The translations under genes and the position numbers were made by a program. From Bacteroidota bacterium (GTDB lineage: Bacteria; Bacteroidota; Bacteroidia; Bacteroidales; FEN-979): DNA of 64,000 bases. How positions within the stretch are numbered: position 1 is the first letter of the stretch; each line of letters begins with the position of its first letter. The DNA lies in contig JAPLDL010000019.1 in assembly GCA_026391735.1 (NCBI GenBank), forward strand, positions 1 to 64,000, in the 5' to 3' direction. The notes under the pieces were generated by a model, which had not been told where the DNA came from, searched no databases, and saw only the letters and a program-made list of their open reading frames with translations. This document shows positions 27,138 through 36,500 of the stretch, in pieces.

Positions 27138-30100
27138 ATGGCTAACCCGGGGGAAGAGAAAAAAGACATCAGAGCCGAGAATATCAACCTTGACAAGCTG
27201 GTATACGACAACCGGGAAAGGCTGAAGGAATTAGCTGCACTTAATGCCACTACCTCAATTCTGAAAAAGGGCAAATCCATCCAGGAAACCCTTTTCGATG
27301 TATGTAATATCATCCCACCTGCCTGGCAATACCCGGAGCACACGGTAGCCCGGATAAAGTTCGATGAGATGGAGGTAACCACAACGGAGTTTACCGAAAC
27401 CCGATGGAGCCAAAAGCAGGAATTTGAATGCATTGACGGGCTCAGTGGTACGATAGAAATATTTTACACCCGGGAATTTCCCCATGCTTATGAGGGTCCT
27501 TTCCTTAAGGAAGAAAGGGATCTGATCATGAACCTGGCCAGCCTTATCGAGGGTTTTCTCAATGGGGTCAAAGGTCGCGAAGGCAGATACATTACAAGGG
27601 AAAGGCTCAAGGAGTTGTCGGCCATCAACCAGACCACGAATATCCTGAGGGCAGGCAAACCGGTTGAGGAAGCCCTGCACCAGATTTGTATGATACTGCC
27701 CTCGGCCTGGCAGTTTCCCGAATATGCAGTTTGCTGCATCAAATACGGGAAAATAGAGATTAAATCCCAGAATTTCAGGGAAACCAAATGGGGCCAGCGA
27801 CAGCTATTTGAAACTATCGACAGCCAGGTCGGTTCCATCGAGATCTATTACCTTAAAGCGTTTCCCCTTGCTTTTGAGGGACCCTTCCTGGAAGAAGAAC
27901 GTTTTCTGATCATCAACCTTGCAAATCTGATTACAGGCTATCTGAACAGCATAAAGGGAAAAGCGATCCTCAGAAAAAGCGGCTATGCCGACACCCAGGG
28001 GCCGAAACCAGGTGGGGAACAGGAAACCAAAGCGAGCCGTAAACTCCTTCAGACCTTTCTGAACCGCATGAATTACAACCGCGACCTGTATCATGACCTG
28101 ATGCCCTTCAAGGTTAGGGAGATTTTACTGGTTGCAAACCTGTATGATGCCTACAGTATTGAAAAGGAAGGCCGGTTTTCGGAGCATGTGCTTGGCGAAT
28201 TTTACCAGCTAAGCCTTTCAACAATGCCAAGGATCACAGGGGTTTCCAGTACCGAGGAAGTCATGGAACAACTTGGTTCCAAACATTATGACCTGGTAAT
28301 CATCATGATGGGTGTCGACAAGCAGTTCCCGGTTGAATTGAGCAAAAAGATCAAAGATCTTTACCAGTATATTCCGGTTTTTCTTTTGCTTAACAGCAAT
28401 ACCGACACGGCACTTTTCGAAGCCACCCCTGAGCGACTTACCTGGATCGACAGGGTGTTTGTCTGGAATGGGGATTCCAAGATATTCTTCGCCATGATAA
28501 ACTACCTGGAAGATAAGGTGAACGTGGAAAACGACACCAATATCGGGATGGTCAGGGTAATCCTCCTGGTTGAAGATGCACCGGATTATTATTCACTTTA
28601 CCTCCCGATGTTATATAACATCGTTCTTGAGCAGACCAAGACCATTATTGAAGATGTGACTACCGATGAGCTTTACCGCATTCTCCGCCTTAAGGCCCGG
28701 CCCAAGATCCTGCTGGCATCCACGTATGAGGAAGCACTTTACATATTTAATAAATATAAGGAATATATACTCTGCCTGATTTCGGATATCCGGTTTAAAA
28801 AGGATGGCAGGATGAATGAGACAGCCGGATTCAGCCTGGTGAAACAAACCAGGAAGGACCTCAGGGAATTGCCTATCATTCTTCAGTCATCAGATAATTT
28901 AAATGCACAGCAGGCCTACGAGCTTAAAACATCATTCATCAATAAGAATTCCGAAACACTGCTTGCCGATTTCAGGAGTTTTATAACGCACTATCTCGGA
29001 TTCGGCAATTTCATTTACCGTGACACGGGTGGCAGCCAGATCGCGGTGGCAAAATCCCTGAAAGAATTTGAAGAATTTCTGAAGACCATACCGGAGGAGT
29101 CATTATTGTATCATGCCCGAAAAGATCATTTCTCTTTATGGCTGATGGCCAGGGGAGAGGTCCAGGCCGCCAAGATACTCAACCCGGCCAAGGTCACAGA
29201 TTTTAAGAACCCTTCTGAATTAAGAGAACACCTTATCACGGTGATCCAGCATTTCAGGAATGAACAGAATATTGGAAAAGTCATTCCTTTCGAGGAAGAT
29301 GCCATAACTGATGAGCGCAATATCGTTGCCCTTACCGAAGGCGCACTCGGAGGTAAGGGAAGAGGACTTGCATTCGTAAACACCCTGATCTACAATTACG
29401 ATTTTTCGCAGATCATCCCGAATATCAATATACGTACTCCAAAGACCTCTATTATCGGGACAGAGGAGTTTGAGTATTTTCTCGACAGGAATAAGCTCAG
29501 GGAGCAGGCCTTGCTTGAAAACGACTACAGCCTCCTTAGGCACAGGTTTATGAACGGCAAGCTCACGGAAACACTTATAAGAAAACTTAAATCTGTCATT
29601 AAACTGATCAAGAATCCACTGGCCATCAGGTCTTCCGGGCTCTTCGAAGATTCACTGAACCAGCCTTTCGCCGGGATCTTCGAAACATATCTCATCCCGA
29701 ACAACCATCCTGACCCCAATGTGCGGCTGGCACAACTTATGGACGCCATCAAACTGGTTTATGCTTCGGTATACTCACCGGTTGCCAAAGGATATATTGA
29801 AGCAGTAAATTACAGGATAGAGCAGGAAAAAATGGCTGTTGTTATCCAGGAAGTTGTCGGCCACAGGCATGGAGAAGTATTCTATCCACACATCAGTGGA
29901 GTGGCCCAATCATATAATTATTATCCTTTTGCCCATATGAAGCCCGAGGAAGGTTTTGCAGTTATCGCGCTTGGTCTCGGTCGTTATGTCGTGGAGGGGG
30001 AAAAGGCATTCCGTTTCTCACCCAAATACCCTACTCTTGAGATCAACACCCCCAAGGACCAGTACAAAGGCTCCCAGCTGCATTTTTATGCTGTCGACCT

Positions 30101-31007
30101 GAAGAAGGAAAATGTGAACCTCCTGGAGGGTGAAGATGCCGGACTGAGGATGCTTGATATTGACGAGGCAGAAACCCATGGGACTCTTAAACATCTGGCT
30201 TCGGTATATTCTCTTGAAAACAACCGGATCACCCCCGGCCTCAACCAAGCCGGCCCAAGGGTTATCAATTTTGCCGACATCCTTAAATACAACTATGCAC
30301 CCCTGGCCAAGACCGTCGAGGTTGTGCTTGATGTGGTCAAGGAAGCCCTGGGTACTCCCGTTGAGATCGAATTTGCAGTGGATCTTGAAAAGGACAATGA
30401 GAACCGTGCGTCATTCTACCTCCTTCAGATCAAACCTCTTATTGGAAATGTGACCGATTATAACGTCGATATGAACAAGATCAACCCTGCCGAGATCCTT
30501 CTGTATGCCGACAAGGAAATGGGTAATGGCATTATTGAAGACATTCATGATGTGGTTTTTGTTGATCCTGATACGTTTGATAAAACCAAAACCATGGAAA
30601 TGGCCGAGGAGATCAACCATATTAACCATGAATTTTTTAAGGACGGGAAAAAATATGTCCTTATCGGTCCGGGCCGATGGGGTACACGCGACCGCTGGAT
30701 AGGCATACCCGTAGCATGGCCGCAGATAAGTTCAGCTAAAATCATTGTAGAAACCAGTCTGGAAGGATTTCCGCTTGATGCATCATCCGGATCCCATTTT
30801 TTCCATAATGTGACCTCTATGAATGTTGGTTATTTCTGCATCCAGCCGGAGATGTCGGATAGCTTTATTCGTTTTGAAGTCCTGAAACAACAGAAAAATA
30901 TAAGGAAAACAGAATATTTCAGCGTAGCTCATTTTGAACAGCCCCTGACCATCCGTATGGATGGGAAACAGAGGATTTCGGTGATCACCTGGAAACGTGA
31001 TAAATAA
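27138..31007 (+). CDS. Sensor-receiver-ATP-grasp (PEP/pyruvate-binding) protein
   Basis: 1289 residues from the Met at 27138. Two tandem sensor-like (GAF-type) repeats of about 128 residues (from about 25 and 153) each contain RERLKEL.A.N.T and a P-x-A-W-Q-[YF]-P-E motif. A degenerate receiver domain (about 324-465) has no acceptor Asp. A second receiver (about 472-635) keeps ILLVEDA, the acceptor Asp in LISDIRF, QSSD and the Lys in FINKNS. Then comes a PEP-synthase-type ATP-grasp domain (about 730-1130; GGKGRGLAFVN, IRSSGLFEDSLNQPFAG, MAVVIQEVVG) and a C-terminal module with GPGRWG (about 1176). The swivelling phospho-His domain and the PEP/pyruvate barrel of PEP synthase are missing. Substrate unknown; probably a signal-controlled phosphotransferase or ligase. 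A shorter paralogue ends the cluster at 37757-40726. Confidence 0.88.
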   Translation: MANPGEEKKDIRAENINLDKLVYDNRERLKELAALNATTSILKKGKSIQETLFDVCNIIPPAWQYPEHTVARIKFDEMEVTTTEFTETRWSQKQEFECIDGLSGTIEIFYTREFPHAYEGPFLKEERDLIMNLASLIEGFLNGVKGREGRYITRERLKELSAINQTTNILRAGKPVEEALHQICMILPSAWQFPEYAVCCIKYGKIEIKSQNFRETKWGQRQLFETIDSQVGSIEIYYLKAFPLAFEGPFLEEERFLIINLANLITGYLNSIKGKAILRKSGYADTQGPKPGGEQETKASRKLLQTFLNRMNYNRDLYHDLMPFKVREILLVANLYDAYSIEKEGRFSEHVLGEFYQLSLSTMPRITGVSSTEEVMEQLGSKHYDLVIIMMGVDKQFPVELSKKIKDLYQYIPVFLLLNSNTDTALFEATPERLTWIDRVFVWNGDSKIFFAMINYLEDKVNVENDTNIGMVRVILLVEDAPDYYSLYLPMLYNIVLEQTKTIIEDVTTDELYRILRLKARPKILLASTYEEALYIFNKYKEYILCLISDIRFKKDGRMNETAGFSLVKQTRKDLRELPIILQSSDNLNAQQAYELKTSFINKNSETLLADFRSFITHYLGFGNFIYRDTGGSQIAVAKSLKEFEEFLKTIPEESLLYHARKDHFSLWLMARGEVQAAKILNPAKVTDFKNPSELREHLITVIQHFRNEQNIGKVIPFEEDAITDERNIVALTEGALGGKGRGLAFVNTLIYNYDFSQIIPNINIRTPKTSIIGTEEFEYFLDRNKLREQALLENDYSLLRHRFMNGKLTETLIRKLKSVIKLIKNPLAIRSSGLFEDSLNQPFAGIFETYLIPNNHPDPNVRLAQLMDAIKLVYASVYSPVAKGYIEAVNYRIEQEKMAVVIQEVVGHRHGEVFYPHISGVAQSYNYYPFAHMKPEEGFAVIALGLGRYVVEGEKAFRFSPKYPTLEINTPKDQYKGSQLHFYAVDLKKENVNLLEGEDAGLRMLDIDEAETHGTLKHLASVYSLENNRITPGLNQAGPRVINFADILKYNYAPLAKTVEVVLDVVKEALGTPVEIEFAVDLEKDNENRASFYLLQIKPLIGNVTDYNVDMNKINPAEILLYADKEMGNGIIEDIHDVVFVDPDTFDKTKTMEMAEEINHINHEFFKDGKKYVLIGPGRWGTRDRWIGIPVAWPQISSAKIIVETSLEGFPLDASSGSHFFHNVTSMNVGYFCIQPEMSDSFIRFEVLKQQKNIRKTEYFSVAHFEQPLTIRMDGKQRISVITWKRDK

Positions 31008-31026
31008 CAAGAACAATTAATCTGAT

Positions 31027-31545
31027 ATGCGAATAACTAGGTTAAATTCAAAACAAACTGAAACAAAAGCTGAAGCTGTTGATCTCAGGCTTCTTGACCC
31101 CTTGATTGAAAAAAACAAGGCAAAAAAGGGAAATCTTATCCCCCTTTTGCAGGGTGCTCAGGACCTCTATGGGTATATTCCCCGGGAGGTTTTCGGGAAA
31201 CTAAGCGATGAATGCGGGATCTCGCTCAGTGACATGTTCGGTGTGGCAACATTCTATGCCCAGTTCAGGCTGCAGCCGGTTGGAAAACATATCATCAAGG
31301 TATGCCATGGAACCGCCTGCCATGTGCAGAACGCCAAGGAGATATCTGAAGCGATTGAAGAATCGCTCAGGATCAAAGATGGTGAAACCACCGAAGACCG
31401 TTTTTATACCCTCGAATCGGTTGCTTGCCTTGGCTGCTGTTCCCTTGCACCGGTGATGATGATAGGTGACCAGACCTATGGCAAACTCACGGGGAATGAG
31501 GCGGTGAAGATCATAAAGAATATCAAACTTTCGGAAAACAATTAA
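31027..31545 (+). CDS. NuoE/HydC-like [2Fe-2S] thioredoxin-fold subunit
   Basis: 172 residues. A helical N-terminus (LIPLLQGAQDLYGYIPREV) is followed by a thioredoxin-like [2Fe-2S] domain with the four ligands in CHGTAC and CLGCC. This is the 24-kDa-type subunit of complex I and of soluble NADH-linked hydrogenases and electron-bifurcating enzymes. It would work with the NuoF-like protein encoded next. No membrane complex I genes accompany it here, so a soluble enzyme is more likely. It starts 20 bases after the ATP-grasp gene and is followed by an inverted heptamer array. Confidence 0.94.
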   Translation: MRITRLNSKQTETKAEAVDLRLLDPLIEKNKAKKGNLIPLLQGAQDLYGYIPREVFGKLSDECGISLSDMFGVATFYAQFRLQPVGKHIIKVCHGTACHVQNAKEISEAIEESLRIKDGETTEDRFYTLESVACLGCCSLAPVMMIGDQTYGKLTGNEAVKIIKNIKLSENN

Positions 31546-31548
31546 GGA

Positions 31549-31625
31549 ATGTACAAATTCCGATGTACAATGTACAAATGTTGAACTTGAAAAAATTTGT
31601 ACATGGTACATTGAACATTGTACAT
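31549..31625. repeat. Inverted heptamer array (ATGTACA ... TTGTACA)
   Basis: Left-hand units (ATGTACA at 31549, 31563 and 31570) are complementary to right-hand units (TTGTACA at 31597 and 31618, with the variants TGGTACA and TTGAACA), so the transcript can fold into an imperfect stem-loop. It occupies the gap between the NuoE-like and NuoF-like genes. Confidence 0.88.
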
Positions 31626-31639
31626 AAAAAAAAGAAGCT

Positions 31640-33415
31640 ATGATAACTACAGTAACAGTCGGCCTCGGAAGTTGCGGTATCGCGGCGGGAGCAGGCAAGA
31701 CCTTTGAAAAGATAAAAGCGATGAAGGAACAGGAAAACCTGCCTTTTGAACTTCAGAAGACTTCCTGTATCGGGATGTGCTACCGGGAACCCCTGGTAGA
31801 GATCACCGATGATACAGGAACATATATCTACGGGGATGTGAATGAAGACCGGGCCGTAGAAGTGATCGAAAAGCATATCAACCAGCATGACCCGATCAGG
31901 GAGTACATTGTTTATACCGATCTGTTTGAAGCAGCCGAGAATGATTTCATACAGTCCCAGGTCAAAATTGTACTGAGAAACTGCGGGTACATAGATCCTG
32001 AATCTATCACCGACTATGAACAGAGGCATGGTTATACAGCCATGAAAACGATAGTGATGGAAAAGCTGTCCCGTGAAGATGTGATCAAAACGATCCTGGA
32101 TTCAGGGCTTCGGGGCCGCGGAGGTGGTGGATTTCCTACAGGTATGAAATGGAAATTTGCCAATGCCAGTAAATCAGAACAAAAATATGTGATTTGTAAT
32201 GCTGATGAGGGAGATCCCGGCGCCTTCATGGATCGTTCTGTGCTTGAGGGAGACCCTCATTCAGTGCTTGAGGGGATGATCATTGCCGCTTATGCAATTG
32301 AAGCCACGGGAGGAGTCATCTATTGCAGGGCCGAATATCCTCTGGCGATCAAGAGACTCAATATTGCCATCAAACAGGCTCATGAAAATGGATATCTCGG
32401 GAAAAACAGTTTCGGGATCAGAGGTTGGGATTTCGACATTTACATTAAAGAAGGTGCAGGGGCTTTCGTTTGCGGGGAGGAGACTGCCCTTATCGCCTCA
32501 ATAGAAGGCGAACGAGGCATGCCCAGGAAACGCCCGCCATTCCCTGCCGTTTCGGGGCTCTGGAAAAACCCGACCAACATAAACAATGTCGAAACCTATG
32601 CCAATGTCCCCTGGATCATTCTTAACGGGTCTGCTGCTTATGCAAAGTATGGCACTGAAAAGAGCAAAGGAACCAAGGTTTTCGCACTCGCGGGCAAGAT
32701 CCGGCGCTCAGGACTGGTTGAGGTTCCCATGGGGATGACCATCAAGGATGTGATCTTTAAACTCGGAGGTGGGATCAAAAATAACAAACGGTTCAAGGCT
32801 GTTCAGCTGGGAGGTCCTTCCGGTGGTTGCATACCCGAATACTTGTCAGATACTATCGTTGATTATGATTCGGTAAATGCAACCGGCGCCATCATGGGCT
32901 CGGGAGGTATGGTCGTTATGGACGAAACCACCTGCATGGTCGACGTGGCCAAGTTCTTTCTTGATTTCACCCGAAAAGAAAGCTGCGGAAAATGTACTTT
33001 CTGCCGCGTGGGCACTATGCGAATGCTTGAGATCCTCGAGCGGATCACCAATGGAAAAGGACAAGAAACCGATATCGAACGGCTTGAGGAGCTGGCTTAC
33101 CAGATCAAGGATAATTCACTATGCGGACTTGGCCAAACCGCACCGAATCCCGTTCTTACAACCATCAGGTATTTCAGGGACGAATATGAAGCTCATATCG
33201 GCCATAAAAAATGTCCCGCTAAAGTTTGCCGTCCGTTGCTTACGTATACTGTTGACGAAGAAAAGTGTACCGGTTGCATGGTATGCCTGAAAAACTGTCC
33301 GGCTAAAGCGATCACAGGGGAACGCAAGAAACTCCACCTGATCAACCAGGACCTCTGCACAAAATGCGGGGTCTGCTTCTCGAAGTGCAAATTTGAAAGT
33401 ATAGTGCTGACATAA
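31640..33415 (+). CDS. NuoF/HydB-like NADH-binding flavoprotein subunit
   Basis: 591 residues. An N-terminal thioredoxin-like region (about 1-100) has cysteines at GSCG and CIGMC. The FMN/NADH domain carries LRGRGGGGFPTGMKW, CNADEGDPGAFMDR and GAGAFVCGEETALIASIEG. A SLBB-like part follows, then the [4Fe-4S] N3-type motif ESCGKCTFCRVGT ... SLCGLGQ. The C-terminus adds a 2x[4Fe-4S] ferredoxin (CTGCMVCLKNCP, CTKCGVCFSKC). The extra ferredoxin and thioredoxin parts distinguish it from complex I NuoF. They match the HydB/HndC/Bfu type found in soluble bifurcating hydrogenases and related oxidoreductases. Predicted role: NADH oxidation or NAD+ reduction coupled to ferredoxin. Confidence 0.95.
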   Translation: MITTVTVGLGSCGIAAGAGKTFEKIKAMKEQENLPFELQKTSCIGMCYREPLVEITDDTGTYIYGDVNEDRAVEVIEKHINQHDPIREYIVYTDLFEAAENDFIQSQVKIVLRNCGYIDPESITDYEQRHGYTAMKTIVMEKLSREDVIKTILDSGLRGRGGGGFPTGMKWKFANASKSEQKYVICNADEGDPGAFMDRSVLEGDPHSVLEGMIIAAYAIEATGGVIYCRAEYPLAIKRLNIAIKQAHENGYLGKNSFGIRGWDFDIYIKEGAGAFVCGEETALIASIEGERGMPRKRPPFPAVSGLWKNPTNINNVETYANVPWIILNGSAAYAKYGTEKSKGTKVFALAGKIRRSGLVEVPMGMTIKDVIFKLGGGIKNNKRFKAVQLGGPSGGCIPEYLSDTIVDYDSVNATGAIMGSGGMVVMDETTCMVDVAKFFLDFTRKESCGKCTFCRVGTMRMLEILERITNGKGQETDIERLEELAYQIKDNSLCGLGQTAPNPVLTTIRYFRDEYEAHIGHKKCPAKVCRPLLTYTVDEEKCTGCMVCLKNCPAKAITGERKKLHLINQDLCTKCGVCFSKCKFESIVLT

Positions 33416-33432
33416 TTTGAAAAATCAATGCA

Positions 33433-33518
33433 ATGTACGATGTACAATTTACAATGTACAAATGCAAAGAACTCTGACTTCAAAATAATTTGTACATAGT
33501 ACATAGTACATTGTACAT
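33433..33518. repeat. Inverted heptamer array (ATGTACA ... TTGTACA), second copy
   Basis: Left units at 33433-33460 (ATGTACG, ATGTACA, ATTTACA, ATGTACA) pair with right units at 33490-33517 (TTGTACA, TAGTACA, TAGTACA, TTGTACA). It lies between the NuoF-like gene and the large fusion gene, as in the preceding intergenic gap. Confidence 0.88.
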
Positions 33519-33553
33519 CAAAAGAAAATGTTACATAGAAAATAATACTCATC

Positions 33554-36500
33554 ATGTCCGACAACTCATTAAACATCATTTTAAACGGAACCATTGTAAA
33601 AGGATACCCGGGAGAAACCATTCTTCAGCTTGCAAACCGGAACGGGATCGAAATACCCACTCTCTGCAATGATGACCGGCTTGAGCCATTTACTTCATGC
33701 TATGTTTGCGTGGTGGAAGTGGAAGGCATGCGCGGCCATCAGCCGGCATGTTCCACAAAGCTGGCAGAGGGGATGAAGATCATCACTGACAGTGAAGGAA
33801 TCTCCAGGTCAAGAAAAATGGCGTTGGAGCTGATGCTCAGTAATCATTACGCCGACTGTCTTGGCCCCTGCAAACAGACCTGTCCGGCCGGAGTGGATGT
33901 ACAGGGTTATATCTCGCTGATTGAAAAAGGACTTTACAGCGATGCCGTAGCTCTGATCAAGGAGACCAACCCCCTGCCGGCGATCTGCGGACGAGTTTGC
34001 GTAAGGCCCTGCGAGAAGGAATGCCGCAGGAACTTCCTGGATGAAGGTGCTCCGGTTGGCATCGATTACCTGAAGCGGTATGCGTCGGATCATGACCTTG
34101 AATCACCCGATAAATATATCCCCGATGTAAAGAAATCCACAGGCAAAAAAATAGCTGTGATCGGTGCAGGTCCAGGAGGTTTGTCGGTTGGCCATTTCAT
34201 GCAGATCGAAGGACACCAGGTCGATATCTTTGAAGCCGCTCCGAAATCAGGAGGATGGCTTCGCTACGGGATCCCCGAATACAGGTTGCCCAACGACATA
34301 CTGGATAAGGAAGTGAAGAATATCACCGACCTGGGAGTTAACATCTTTTACAATAAAAAATTCGGAGAAAACCTTAGTTATAAAGAGATCAAAGCGAAGT
34401 ATGATGCCCTGGTCCTGACAATTGGTTCCCAGAAAGGGACTGGTGTCGGCTGTGATGGTGATGATGCAGGGAATGTATACTCCGGCATTGACTTCCTGAA
34501 GAACATGGAGGTAACCCAGCAGAGGTACAATTTCAAAGGAAAAACCATTGCCGTTGTTGGCGGGGGAAACACCGCCATGGATTGTTGCCGTACTTCGAAG
34601 CGCTGCAATGCCGACAAGGTTTACGTGATCTATCGCCGTACCGAGAAGGAGATGCCTGCAAATCCTATCGAAATACATGAATCCAAACTTGAAGGGGTGG
34701 AATACATGTTCCTGACCCTTCCCAAGAAGATAAATAAAAATGAAAAGGGTGAAGTTGAGTCCATTACATGTATAAAAATGGAACTCGGAGAACCCGATGC
34801 TTCGGGCCGTCGCAGGCCGGTGCCTGTCGACGGTTCCGATTTCGACCTTAAGGTGGATTATGTGCTTGCAGCGATCGGACAAAAGACCGATGTGAACTTC
34901 ATTGATGATATCAATATGTTTGCTGATGGAGGGAAGTTGCAAATTAATAAGTGGGGAGACCTTGATGCAGATAAAAACACCCTTCAAACAGGAATACCTT
35001 CCGTGTTTGCTGCCGGGGACGGGGTGACCGGACCAGCCACCATCATTGAAGCCATCGCACAGGCGAGGATTGCTTCCAACAGCGCTCACCAGTACGTGAT
35101 GGGCTTGCCTTTAAAACCGCTGCAGAAACCCTTTACAAGCAAAAAGGATAATTTCAAAAATCAGTTGGCACAGGATTACCTTGATAAATACATGAAACAG
35201 CTCAGGGAGGAAATGCCGACTCTTCCAGCCGGGGAACGAATGAATTTCAGTGAAGTCGAGCTTGGCTATGCAGGATCTGAAGTGGCTTACCATGAAACCC
35301 AGCGCTGTCTTGAATGCGGATGCACGGCTTTCTTCAACTGCGATCTTCAGAAATATTCCACTGAATATGGTGCCCGGCAAAAAGCTTTCGAGGGAGAATT
35401 CAGGGAATACCAGGTTGATTTCCGTCATCCCTATATCGAGATCGACAACAACAAATGTATCCTCTGCGCCCGTTGTGTGCGAATTTGCCGGGAAGTTGTA
35501 GGGGCCAATGCCCTTGGCCTCATCAACCGCGGCTTCGATACCTATGTCGCGCCTTCCATGGGAGACGCACTCCAGGATACATCCTGCGAATCCTGCGGAA
35601 TGTGTATCTCGGCCTGCCCTACGGGAGCCATCACCGAAAACGTGATCTTTAAACCGGGACCTGTGAAATCCAGAGCGGTTGAAAGCATTTGCACCTATTG
35701 CTCAGTGGGCTGTGCGATCAGCCTGCAAACAGTAAATGGATTTACTTATGGTGTTACAGGAAGGCCAGGCCTGGTAAATACCGACGGAAACATTTGCCGT
35801 TATGCAAAATTCGGGTACAACTACCTCAATGATACATCCCGCATTACTACTCCCTTGCTGAAGGTGAACGGGAAGTTTGAACCGATCAGTTTTGTGAAGG
35901 CTTTTAGCCTTATAAAAGAAAAGATCACCGCGGTCCTTCCGAACGATAATGCATTTTTCGGGGGAGCCAGGCTCACCAACGAGGAAATGTACCTTATACA
36001 TAAACTGGCCAGGCTTGCTGTAAAGACCAATAATGCAGGCAGTTTCCATTATCTTGGAAGAGGGGAGGGCTACAGGAAAAACTGTGAATATAATGTGCCT
36101 TTCGGAGAGATAAAGGATGCCAGCCTGATCTGTTTCATCGGTACCGAGATCAACCGCGACCATGCTGTAGCCGGATTTATGGCTCAGAATGCCCATTTCC
36201 TGAAAAAGATCCCCCAGGTTCTGGTGACAGTGAAGGGAAGTAACAGCCTTTCACATAAGGTAAACCATGAACTGAAGATCAAATCCTATTACTATTTCAT
36301 AAAGGCCGTGAATCATTACATCCTTTCGAAAGGCCTTGAAAATCCACTCTTTCTTCGCGACAGGGTGCAGGGATTTGAAGATTATAAGAAGCATCTGCTC
36401 GGGCTTAGCTTTAATGAACTCCTCAGCGAAGCAGGCATTGGTGCTGGAGAGCTGAAGGCCTTTGCCGAATTGTACAATAATGAAATGAATGCAGTGATCC

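Noticed and set aside
34247-35089. 280-codon minus-strand open frame within the redox fusion gene
   Set aside because: The plus-strand protein has continuous GltD-like motifs here, so this is an antisense shadow.
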